25,765 nucleotides of DNA. Origin: an uncultured Actinomyces sp. Its GTDB lineage: Bacteria; Actinomycetota; Actinomycetes; Actinomycetales; Actinomycetaceae. Shown here piece by piece: positions 8,465-14,881 of the stretch. The stretch covers positions 1 through 25,765 of the forward strand of contig UWSI01000023.1 in the NCBI GenBank assembly GCA_900541895.1, in the 5' to 3' direction. The position numbers and the translations under genes were made by a program. Positions within the stretch are counted from its first letter, which is position 1; the number at the start of each line of letters is the position of its first letter. Under the pieces are notes generated by a model. That model searched no databases, was not told where the DNA came from, and saw only the letters and a program-made list of their open reading frames with translations.

Positions 8465-8677
8465 CTAGGCTCCTTCGCCTCCAACAACCTCGACGATGTC
8501 TGCGATGTCGCAGACAAGGGTCTCGCAGATTCACACGAGCACATCAGTCTGTACGTTGCCGCCTCGCCCGAGCTTCGCCATGGTAGATGGCGAGATCTTT
8601 GCCATGGTCTGGAGCTGGGTCTTGTTCATCCCTTTGTCGATCAACAGTTTCCAAAGCTTGTTGTAGCTGAGCTTCAT
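8465..8677 (-). pseudogene. YozG-like XRE-family regulator with internal stop
   Basis: Read through one stop, this frame gives a 70-residue helix-turn-helix protein of the small XRE/YozG type. It starts MKLSYNKLWKLLIDKGMNKT, continues with ISPSTMAKLGRGGNVQTDVLV, and ends ICETLVCDIADIVEVV, which is the full family length. After codon 48 a TGA (8531-8533) stands where the family usually has Arg; a CGA-to-TGA change would explain it. The ATG overlaps the stop of the preceding frame by 4 bases and has AAAGGGG upstream. The frame ends 3 bases before hsdR. The truncated 48-residue product keeps most of the HTH but loses the C-terminal helices. A regulator of the adjacent operon is a reasonable inference. 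A sequencing error is possible. Confidence 0.8.
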
Positions 8678-9470
8678 TCCTCGCCCCTTTCGTCCATCGT
8701 GTTCCATGCCCGCCCGTACAGTGATGCTGTGCCCTCGCCAAGCTCGAAAACCGTGTGGCTTTCAACCGTCGCTTGGGTTGCAGCGGTGTACAACAGGTGC
8801 TTGTCGAAGGCAACGAGCACCTGCTTTCTGTACCGCTCACTCTCCACGTACAGTAGCATGATCTTTTCGACAGGCTCGTAAGCTGAAGCACTGACAAATC
8901 GAACAGGATGAGGTTCTTAGCTTTGGTGCCGTCGCCTTTGTCTCTTGGTGTGCCGAACTGGTAGGTCTGATTACCCTGGCTTCCCTCTTTCAGCTTGAAC
9001 TCGGGAGGGTTCTGACTGTCACCGTAGATTGCCTTGTTGCCATCAGCCAGCGCTTGGTTGAGCTTCCCGGTCATTTCTCCCAAGAGCGCTGGCCGTCTGT
9101 TCGCGAGTTCCTCAGCCGCTACCTTGACTTCTATCTTGGCGGCCTGCGCCTTCTCGAAGGCGTCGATCTGAGCGGTGAGGCGTTGAATGGTCGCGTTATA
9201 CCGACCGGCATCAGCAAGCTCCTGGTCGTTGAGGTTCGAAGAGATACTGATGGCGGCCATCTGGGTACGAACCTGATTGATCTGTCCATCCAGCACGTCG
9301 GCAATCTCGTTGTAACGAGCCTGTTGTTCATCGAGTTGTCGGTCGAGTATTCCGGTCAGCTTGCGATGGAAGCCTTCTATCTGACGCAATGCCACGATGT
9401 TCGCGTCAGGGAAGAAAACGCCAAGTTCGTTGATTTCCTCGGTGTCGATTTCTGGGGTACCGCGACGGGT
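8674..9470 (-). pseudogene. DUF2326-type protein, C-terminal remnant (ABC-three-component-like)
   Basis: Two frames together give a coiled coil (INELGVFFPDANIVALRQIEGF onward, through 9100-9440) followed by a C-terminal domain. That domain has NKAIYGDSQNPPEFKL, YQFGTPRDKGDGTKAKNLILFDLSVLQLT and, in another frame, VLVAFDKHLLYT...LYGRAWNT. This order matches DUF2326 proteins, RecN/SMC-like ATPases placed in ABC-three-component systems. The N-terminal ATPase half is absent; homology fades near 9440-9520, where an IS3 element begins. Near 8871-8875 the text jumps from LQLTS to PVEKIMLLYV with a change of frame, apparently losing about 20 codons that include the usual LIHDS stretch. The gene cannot make a normal product. 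It overlapped the XRE gene (ATGA) and was probably cotranscribed with hsdRMS. Family assignment is from recalled motifs. Confidence 0.65.
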
Positions 9471-9561
9471 TCTTGGAGGGGTCTGGGTTTTCGGATCGTT
9501 TGTTTTGAGAGGGTTGTTTTGAGTAGTCCCGGCTGCTTGTGGCCGGGCAGAATGGATGACC

Positions 9562-9843
9562 ATGAGGAAGTTTTCGAAGCACACGCCTGAGCAGATTGTC
9601 GTGAAGCTGGAGAAGGCCGAGGCGTTGCGAGGTGAGGGTATGAGTACGGCCTAGGCTTGCCGCGTGCTGGGTATCAGCGAGGCGACATTGTGTCGGTGGC
9701 ACCAGCGTTATGGGTCGATGAGTCGTCGTGAGGCCAAGGAACTGCGTGAGTTTCGCGAGCAAAACGCGCGCCTCAAACAGTTGCTGGGACAAGCAGAGCT
9801 GGAGAAAGCAGCGTTGCGTGAGCTCGCGGAGGGAAACTTCTAG
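9562..9843 (+). pseudogene. IS3-family OrfA with an internal amber stop
   Basis: The 93-codon frame encodes a helix-turn-helix protein (MRKFSKHTPEQIVVKLEKAE, then CRVLGISEATLCRWHQRYG) and a leucine-zipper-like helix (EFREQNARLKQLLGQAELEK). Both are standard for OrfA, which binds the IS ends. Codon 31 is TAG (9652-9654), inside the HTH region, so only a 30-residue peptide would be made. The natural stop, TAG at 9841, directly follows the frameshift site. An ATG two codons earlier (9556) is an alternative start. Confidence 0.82.
9831..9837 (+). other. Programmed -1 ribosomal frameshift heptamer
   Basis: G GGA AAC in the orfA frame fits the X XXY YYZ rule exactly and is followed one codon later by the orfA stop (TTC TAG). 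Slipping back one base gives GGG AAA CTT CTA, which opens directly into the orfB frame (GKLLGPARRHDAVNHL). This is the known IS3-family route to the OrfAB transposase. The upstream amber stop makes the site useless in this copy. Confidence 0.8.
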
Positions 9844-9866
9844 GCCCGGCGCGCAGGCACGACGCT

Positions 9867-11363
9867 GTGAACCACCTGATCGGCCAGGGGTTTTCTCAGC
9901 GCCTTGCATGCCGCGTCGCCGGGCTGTCCCGGTCAGCGTATTGCCGGGCTCGCGCGGCGGGCGGGGCGAAAACGCTGCGTGATCATGGGCCTGTGCGCCA
10001 GTGGATGAACGATTGTGCCGCCACGCATCGACGGTGGGGCTATAAACCTGCCTGGGCGCGGGCCAAGAGTGAGGGCATTGTCGTGGGGCGTGATACGTTC
10101 CGGCGCTTGGGCGCACCGAAGGGGCTGCGCGTGCGAGCGCGCAAAGCGCACAAGACCCGCACCGCGCCACATCTACAGCACCTGGTCAGGGCTAGCGTTC
10201 CTGGACAGGTGTGGCTCGTTGATTTCCAGTTTGACTCGGACTGGAAGGGGCGTGTCTTGAAGGTCTGTAACGTCATTGATGAGTTCACGCGCCAGCACCT
10301 GGCTTTGCGCGTTGAGCGGCGCATGGGAGCCGCCGACGTGATCGAAATGCTTGACCTGGCTGTCCTCACCCATGGGACACCCCAGGTGCTGCGCGCCGAT
10401 AACGGGCCCGAATTCATCGCCGCAGCCATGGGAGGCTGGGCCAGCAAGCACGACACGCTACAAGCATTCATACCCCCAGGCCAACCCTGGCTGGGCGGAT
10501 TCGTGGAGTCCTTGCACAACCGCATGCGCGACGAACTCCTCGAGGACAACATGTTCGAGGACCTCTCCCCCGCCTCCAGCAGCGAACCCGACCTGTTCGC
10601 TGACCTGGCGACCGCCTCGGAGAGCACCTCGGATGGGGCGGCCACGGCCTCGTCCCTGGATTTCTCGCGGCCAATCGGCGACCAGATCCCCGTAATTCTG
10701 GACGGGTACCGCCGCGTCGATAACGTCACGGACGCGACGCTGACCTCGTACCGGGAGCATTACGGCGATGCGGGGATCACGAAGGAGGACATTTTCTTCT
10801 ACGTGTATGCGCTGCTGCACCACCCGGAGTATCGGGAGCGCTACGAGGATGATTTGAAGAAGATGCTGCCGCACATTCCTCGCGCGGCGGGTTTCCACAC
10901 CTATGCGAGCGTGGGCCGCGAACTGGCGGACCTGCACGTGAACTACGAGCGGGTGGAGCCGTATCCGTCAGTACAGGAGGAGGCAAGCCTGCACGCGCCC
11001 GCGGACCCGTGGGAGCGCTACCGGATCGGCGAGCGCAAGATGCGTTTCCCTGCGTTGGGGCGCCGCGATAAGGACGTCACGCGCTTGGAGTACAACGACT
11101 ACATGACACTGACGGGCATTCCGGCTGAGGCGCAGGGCTATTCAATTTCGGGCCGTAGCCCGCTGGAGTGGATCATCGACCGCTACCACGTGAAAACGGA
11201 CAAGGCGTCGGGCATCGTCAACGACCCGAACGATTTCCTGCGCGAGCAGGGCCGCCCCGACGCGGTCGTGGACCTGATCAAGCGCCTGGTGACGGTATCC
11301 ATGCGAACCCAAGAGCTCCTAAAGACCCTGCCGCCCCTTGAGATTCCGGAGGTGCAGGGCTGA
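9867..11363 (+). CDS. In-frame fusion: IS3 OrfB transposase and type ISP restriction-enzyme tail
   Basis: Residues 1-232 are IS3 OrfB: HTH_21-like region, then the rve integrase core with D119 (WLVDFQ), D178 (RADNGPEF) and E214 (VESLHNRMRDELL). The 35-residue D-E spacing is canonical. From about residue 235 the protein becomes the C-terminal specificity part of a type ISP (LlaGI/LlaBIII-like) enzyme: GYRRVDNVTDATL, DIFFYVYALLHHPEYR, then PLEWIIDRYHVKTDKASGIVNDPND and DLIKRLVTVSMRTQELL near the end. The 498-codon frame is uninterrupted, but neither part is complete, since the OrfB C-terminus and the nuclease, helicase and methylase domains are missing. The GTG at 9867 is only the first start in this frame; real OrfB would be reached by frameshifting. 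It is probably a deletion product rather than a working chimera. Confidence 0.8.
   Translation: MNHLIGQGFSQRLACRVAGLSRSAYCRARAAGGAKTLRDHGPVRQWMNDCAATHRRWGYKPAWARAKSEGIVVGRDTFRRLGAPKGLRVRARKAHKTRTAPHLQHLVRASVPGQVWLVDFQFDSDWKGRVLKVCNVIDEFTRQHLALRVERRMGAADVIEMLDLAVLTHGTPQVLRADNGPEFIAAAMGGWASKHDTLQAFIPPGQPWLGGFVESLHNRMRDELLEDNMFEDLSPASSSEPDLFADLATASESTSDGAATASSLDFSRPIGDQIPVILDGYRRVDNVTDATLTSYREHYGDAGITKEDIFFYVYALLHHPEYRERYEDDLKKMLPHIPRAAGFHTYASVGRELADLHVNYERVEPYPSVQEEASLHAPADPWERYRIGERKMRFPALGRRDKDVTRLEYNDYMTLTGIPAEAQGYSISGRSPLEWIIDRYHVKTDKASGIVNDPNDFLREQGRPDAVVDLIKRLVTVSMRTQELLKTLPPLEIPEVQG
10566..11363 (+). pseudogene. Type ISP restriction-modification enzyme, C-terminal remnant
   Basis: These ~265 codons carry the type ISP C-terminal (LlaBIII-type specificity) signature listed in the fusion entry. 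Type ISP proteins are single polypeptides of roughly 1,500 residues joining nuclease, helicase, methylase and specificity parts. Only the specificity end survives, fused to a transposase fragment at about 10,560. Its terminal part is repeated at 14,719-14,839. The stop is TGA at 11,361. It shows that the locus once held a second restriction system. Confidence 0.75.
11246..11296 (+). repeat. 51-bp direct repeat, copy 1 (type ISP tail)
   Basis: Identical to 14,719-14,769. It encodes the G-R-P-D-A-V-V-D-L-I-K-R-L-V-T segment of the type ISP C-terminus. Beyond 11,296 the two copies remain similar for about 40 more bases, with scattered and partly synonymous differences, so they descend from two diverged genes or copies. 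Confidence 0.92.
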
Positions 11364-11454
11364 GTTCCGCAGATCTGCTCTGATCCCCGGATAGTCAGCA
11401 GCGCATGACTTGCACCACCAGTGGCCCAAATGGCGAGATTTCAGCTCCTTGACA

Positions 11455-11526
11455 CCCCGAGAACGCTAGATCGGGGCTAACCGTTCAGCCCGCCCCAGCA
11501 CATGCTGGGAGCGGGCTGGATCTTTT
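11455..11526 (+). ncRNA. Candidate small RNA upstream of the truncated abi gene
   Basis: The segment contains an imperfectly located 5' part with CCCCGA/TCGGGG able to pair around the loop GAACGCTAGA (11,455-11,476). A strong terminator follows at 11,486-11,526. The string AACGCTAGATC and a later GCCCGCC recur in the leader of the intact abi gene at 15,880 (AACGTAGATC, GCCCGCC). TTGACA at 11,449-11,454 is too close to the motif to be its -35 in the same geometry as the other copy, so the RNA start is unknown. Small RNAs next to abi genes of this class (the abiF RNA motif) have been proposed; membership is inferred here from position and layout only. Confidence 0.45.
11486..11526 (+). terminator. 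Rho-independent terminator just before the abi fragment
   Basis: CAGCCCGC+CCCAGC pairs with GCTGGG+A+GCGGGCTG (11,486-11,499 with 11,504-11,518). This is a 14-bp stem with one bulged A and the loop ACAT, followed by GATCTTTTT. It ends about 27 bases before the abi start codon, so it would stop transcripts from entering the gene unless it is the end of a separate small RNA. Confidence 0.85.
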
Positions 11527-11552
11527 TAAGGAACTCAACGGAGATGTTGACC

Positions 11553-11681
11553 ATGTCGAAGTCGCTGAAGCCTGGCACGACCATAAGTGATCAGATTTCG
11601 ATCCTTCAAAGCCGCGGGATGTCCATCGATACAGACCTGGCCACCCAATGGTTGATCAACGTCAGCTACTACCGCCTATCC
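11553..11681 (+). pseudogene. Abi_2 family gene, N-terminal fragment cut by ISL3
   Basis: The first 43 codons of an AbiD/AbiF-type protein remain: SKSLKPGTTISDQISILQ, RGMSIDT and WLINVSYYRLSG, equivalent to the LDEQIDHLRRCGISFE...TYYFKIKAYRHNY start of the intact protein at 14,882-15,880. The reading then enters the left terminal repeat of an ISL3 element at 11,682. The ATG at 11,553 has GGAG 9 bases upstream; an ATG at 11,544 is an alternative. The rest of the gene is not seen on the far side of the element, so sequence was lost there. Confidence 0.75.
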
Positions 11682-11739
11682 GGCTCTTCAGAGTTGAGTG
11701 TGGGTGACCGGGTGTTGGTCGGGGGTTGCGGGTAGAGGT

Positions 11740-11792
11740 CGAGGTCCTTGATGATGAGCGGACTTCTACCCCCGCTGTCTTCAAGGACCTCG
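11740..11792 (+). other. Hairpin in the ISL3 left end
   Basis: cgaggtccttga (11,740-11,751) is the exact complement of tcaaggacctcg (11,781-11,792), with a 29-base loop. A hairpin between the IS end and the transposase start is a usual place for control of read-through transcription or translation. A related left-end sequence occurs at 16,089-16,140. Confidence 0.6.
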
Positions 11793-11867
11793 GGCGGTGT
11801 CTCACCCTACCTGCTACTGCTGGCCTGCGTCGCTTGATCGTTGTGATCGGTGTGATCTGCTCGTCAA

Positions 11868-13130
11868 CTTGGAGGGTTTCCATCTGATGAGTGTGGCTCG
11901 CACCCCCAGAAGCTCTGGTAGTCGATATTGAGTCATGCAACCAGCTGGTTGGCTGCCCGAGTTGTGGGGTGATCGCGCAAGGTCACGGGCGCGTGATGGT
12001 AGAGGTGATTGACGCGCCCTGGGCCGGGATTCCGGCAAGGATCCGGTGGCACAAACGACGCTGGCGGTGCCTGGAAAAGACCTGCCAGACGGTGACATTC
12101 CTGGAACATGACGAGCGGGTGTGCGCACCCCGGGCGCGTCTGGGGATGCGGGCGATTCGCTGGGCGATCCGTCAGTAACGTTTCGAGGGAGCCACCATTG
12201 CAGGATTGGCTCGACAACTGGCAACTACGTGGAACACCGTGTGGTCCCATATCAAGCCGTGTCTGCAAGCCGCATCTGATGACCCCACCCGCTTCACAGG
12301 CGTGCAGGTACTGGGAGTCGATGAGCACGTGTGGCACCACCAGGACCGACGCCGCCGGGGCCCACGTGAACTCACCGGCATCGTGGACCTGACACGAGGG
12401 AAGGATCATCCCACGGCCCGCCTGTTGGACCTGATCCCAGGAAGGTCTGGCACCGTGTACAAGAACTGGCTGGCCGAGCGCGGCGAACAGTTTCGCTCCG
12501 GTATCCAGATCGCGACGCTGGATCCCTTCCAGGGATATAAGAACGCCATTGATGACCAGCTCCAAGACGCAACCAGCGTGCTGGACGCCTTTCATATCGT
12601 CAAGCTCGCCGCGGACGCTCTCGATGAGGTATGCCGCCACGTCCAGCAAGACACCCTGGGTCACCGCGGGCGCAAGGGTGATCCCCTCTATCAGATCCGG
12701 CTTCTTTTGCGCGCCTCGCGCCGCAGACTCACCCCACGTCAAAAGGAAAGCCTCCGTGAGGCCCTCGTGGCAGATGAGGCGCATATCAGTGTCGAAGTCG
12801 CCTACCTGCTCACCCAGCAAGTACGCGAGGTCTTCCACCAAGCCACACCCGGCCAAGGCCGACGCCTGGCCACGCACCTCATTGAGCGCCTGCCAACGTG
12901 TCCCATGCCCGAAATCGCTCGCCTGGGCCGGACCCTACGCAAGTGGAAGGACGCCTTCTTGGCCTACTTCGACACAGGAGGAGCCAGCAACGGCCCCACC
13001 GAAGCCATCAACGGACATTATCGAACTAGGCAGACGCACCGCCAGAGGCTACCGCAACCCCACCAACCACAAACTCCGAATGCTCCTCATCGCAGGAGGC
13101 CTAGACGCCTCCACCCACACTCAACTCTGA
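11868..13130 (+). pseudogene. ISL3-family transposase, multiply disrupted
   Basis: The product has the ISL3 order: an N-terminal zinc-binding region (VGCPSCGV, then RRWRCLEKTCQTVTF), a helix-turn-helix (GATIAGLARQLATTWNTVWSHI) and the DDE_Tnp_ISL3 core. The core is visible as VLGVDEHVWHHQD, then TLDPFQGYKNAI and DAFHIVKLA, and finally NGPTEAINGH and GYRNPTNHKLRMLLIAGG. Three defects are visible. The beginning (LEGFHLMSVARTP to EALVVDIES) needs a one-base shift near 11,910. An in-frame TAA at 12,176-12,178 follows WAIRQ. One extra base near 13,017-13,021 shifts NGH-IELGRRTARG out of frame. Without these the protein would be about 420 residues and would end at 13,130 just before the right repeat. 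The start is uncertain. Confidence 0.82.
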
Positions 13131-13240
13131 AGAGCCACATTGCCAACTCGCTTGTACCTCGCGACCAGTCTTGGGCAGAAGAGCCACACTTAGTGAGCCA
13201 GTATTCAGAGATCTTTGACCCCCTGCTCGTTCGACACAAT

Positions 13241-13274
13241 GTTGCCTCCGCACGGATAGCCGCGCGGAGGCAAC
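13241..13274 (-). terminator. Hairpin downstream of the membrane-protein gene
   Basis: gttgcctccgc (13,241-13,251) pairs perfectly with gcggaggcaac (13,264-13,274), giving an 11-bp stem with a 12-base loop. It starts about 20 bases after the stop of the minus-strand gene at 13,293. There is no clear U-tract on either strand, so its role as a terminator is tentative. The rest of 13,137-13,292 holds nothing I recognise. Confidence 0.5.
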
Positions 13275-13292
13275 ACCATGATCGTCGCGGGG

Positions 13293-14180
13293 CTAGCTGA
13301 GCCAGGTCGGTTGAACGTGGCGGAAGAGCACGACGATCAGAACTGGCACGCATGCAAGCAGCAGGACACCCAATATGTAGCTCCAGCCCGGAACGGGAAG
13401 ATGGTCGATAAGCCAGCCACTTACGCTGCCCGCACGGTGCGCGGCGACTCGCCGCTCACAGAACTCCCGAATCATCATTCCAAGAGCAAAGAAGCAGAGC
13501 ACGGCCGTCACGAGCATCACCACGAAGACCAGTGAGACATAGGGAAAGGCGCGTTCAGCACTGAGTAGATCGAAAGCCTCGGCGAACGGTACCAGCTTGT
13601 CGTCGCCGGTTGCTTCAGACAGCATTCGACTGAGATCCGGGATCGACAGGCTGGACTTTCCTGTAGACAGATTGAAACACGACCAGTAGGTTGCGTAGGT
13701 GGCCGTAACCGCCAGAAAGCTCGCGACGATGGAGGAGCGAAGAGGCTTCGACACGCGCCTACTCCTCAAGGATAGGCCTGCAGTCAGCAATGACATCGTC
13801 ATCAAGAACACAGAAGTGATCACGAGGAGACCCACCAGAATCTCGTAGTACCTCATGAGGAAGATAGCAATAACGACGAAGGCAGCAAAGCCAAGCACAA
13901 TCATCAGCCACATGTCCCCATCACTGTCGGCCCTTCTTGAGCCGCTCTCACCGGCGACAGTCACGTGTGTCGAGTTGTCGTCACCAATATGCGTATAGTT
14001 TCGATTGCCGGCAACCATGGCGACATCACTATTCGCTGCCATCACCTGTTGGGTCACGGCACCTCCTCCAGATGCTGTAGGTTCCGGGGCCATTGAGCTA
14101 TCCGGGACCAGTTTCGCAAGAATGATCCCAGAGACAACACCGGACACAATGCCAATCACAAGTTCAACAATCCAGGACAT
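13293..14180 (-). CDS. Multi-pass membrane protein of unknown function
   Basis: This 295-residue protein is not recognised. An N-terminal hydrophobic segment (residues ~3-25, VELVIGIVSGVVSGIILAKL) is followed by a Gly/Ala/Ser/Asp-rich stretch with repeated short turns (GNRNYTHIGDDNSTHVTVAG, about 55-80). Then come roughly five more hydrophobic segments: WLMIVLGFAAFVVIAIFLM, EILVGLLVITSVFLMTM, a segment around SIVASFLAVTATYATYW, YVSLVFVVMLVTAVLCFFALGM and YILGVLLLACVPVLIVVLF. The ATG at 14,180 is chosen because AAAGGAAA lies just upstream; the frame extends 14 codons further. It stands alone between ISL3 and an IS fragment inside a defence-gene region, which suggests but does not show a defence role. 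Confidence 0.7.
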   Translation of the reverse strand: MSWIVELVIGIVSGVVSGIILAKLVPDSSMAPEPTASGGGAVTQQVMAANSDVAMVAGNRNYTHIGDDNSTHVTVAGESGSRRADSDGDMWLMIVLGFAAFVVIAIFLMRYYEILVGLLVITSVFLMTMSLLTAGLSLRSRRVSKPLRSSIVASFLAVTATYATYWSCFNLSTGKSSLSIPDLSRMLSEATGDDKLVPFAEAFDLLSAERAFPYVSLVFVVMLVTAVLCFFALGMMIREFCERRVAAHRAGSVSGWLIDHLPVPGWSYILGVLLLACVPVLIVVLFRHVQPTWLS

Positions 14181-14226
14181 GATCTTTCCTTTCTTATCGA
14201 TCGCGGTCTTCATCGACAGCATCTAA

Positions 14227-14554
14227 CTGTCAAGCCAAGAGTAAGATGGCCCGCCTACATCTGCGTATCCACGTCAAACCAAATTCCTTGTACTCACTGC
14301 TCAGCGAGGAGGCAGCCACGATCAGGGCGAGGAGTTCCACCTCAATGCACATACGTTAACGCATGTTGCGAATAGTTGCATGACGGTTACAGCGTATTCT
14401 TATTGTTTCGTGTCGTTTCTTGGCGTATGTCGGTATATAAGAGTGCGGTCCCTGCAGTGGGGATGCCTTGGAGGAGCGCTCAGTGCGGAGAGCACATGCC
14501 ATGTTGCACTTCGTTAAGCTTGTGGGTGTGCCTGCGGAGAGGGAGGTGCCTGTT
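14227..14554. other. Intergenic stretch without recognisable gene
   Basis: About 330 bases lie between the divergent membrane-protein gene and the IS fragment. The segment 14,340-14,450 is AT-rich compared with its surroundings and includes gtatataag (about 14,431), a possible promoter element for the plus strand. The last ~100 bases may be the left end of the IS whose orfA starts at 14,555, but no terminal repeat could be identified. Confidence 0.4.
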
Positions 14555-14839
14555 ATGGGAACTCGTCATCGTTTTACGCCGGATTATCATCGTAATGTTG
14601 CGACTCTGGTGTTAGATTCGGGGTCGTCGATTGCGTCTATGACCCGGGATTTAGGGCTGGGTGAAACGGTGGTGGGCCAGTGGATCAAAATCGAGCGCGA
14701 GAGGCGTCAGGCCGCCGCGCAGGGCCGCCCCGACGCGGTCGTGGACCTGATCAAGCGCCTGGTGACGGTCTCGATGCGAACCCAGGAGCTCCTGGCGACG
14801 CTGCCGAAGTTGGAGATCCCGAAGGACGTATGCCGCTAG
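14555..14839 (+). pseudogene. IS3 OrfA N-terminus fused in frame to a type ISP tail
   Basis: The first ~52 codons (MGTRHRFTPDYHRNVATLVL, SIASMTRDLGLGETVVGQWI) are an IS3-family OrfA helix-turn-helix with a good GGGAGG ribosome-binding site. After ERERRQA the frame enters the C-terminal ~40 residues of a type ISP enzyme (DLIKRLVTVSMRTQELLATLP) and stops at 14,837. The type ISP part repeats the end of the fusion at 9,867-11,363, with 51 bp identical at DNA level. No upstream type ISP sequence is present. This is a deletion or recombination scar rather than a functional gene. Confidence 0.75.
14719..14769 (+). repeat. 51-bp direct repeat, copy 2 (type ISP tail)
   Basis: Identical to 11,246-11,296. 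The pair brackets the truncated abi gene, the ISL3 element and the membrane protein gene, so recombination between them would delete about 3.5 kb. Confidence 0.92.
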
Positions 14840-14881
14840 CAGTATCAACAGACGGGTAGCTCTGCGGGTTCCGGCACGCTA

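Larger units (their letters stand above)
9520..10562 (+). mobile_element. IS3-family element, right end missing
   Basis: The left end is placed at TGAGTAGTCCCGG (9520), an IS3-like terminus that lies 42 bp before the first ORF. It contains orfA, a -1 frameshift site and orfB up to just after the catalytic glutamate. At about 10,560 the transposase stops matching the family and type ISP restriction-enzyme sequence begins, so the last ~60-70 codons of orfB and the right terminal repeat are gone. The left boundary is an estimate because the partner repeat is missing and no target duplication can be tested. The insertion separates the DUF2326 remnant from its own N-terminal half. Confidence 0.75.
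11682..13136 (+). mobile_element. ISL3-family insertion sequence (decayed)
   Basis: Perfect 25-bp terminal inverted repeats bound the element: ggctcttcagagttgagtgt... at 11,682-11,706 and its complement at 13,112-13,136. Size (1,455 bp) and transposase type fit ISL3. The 8 bases outside each end (gcctatcc and acattgcc) do not match, so no target duplication remains and a flank has been rearranged since insertion. A 12-bp inverted repeat lies inside the left end. The transposase gene is broken in at least two places. Confidence 0.9.

Noticed and set aside
11449..11471. TTGACA at 11,449 as the promoter of the RNA before the truncated abi gene
   Set aside because: No -10 at a proper distance (TAGAT is only about 12 bases away), and it lies too close to the conserved motif compared with the other locus.
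11674..13144. 8-bp target duplication around ISL3
   Set aside because: The flanking octamers gcctatcc and acattgcc are different.
12206..13300. ISL3 transposase read as a protein ending at 13,300
   Set aside because: The reading passes through the right terminal repeat after a one-base frame break near 13,020; the true end of the transposase frame is 13,130.
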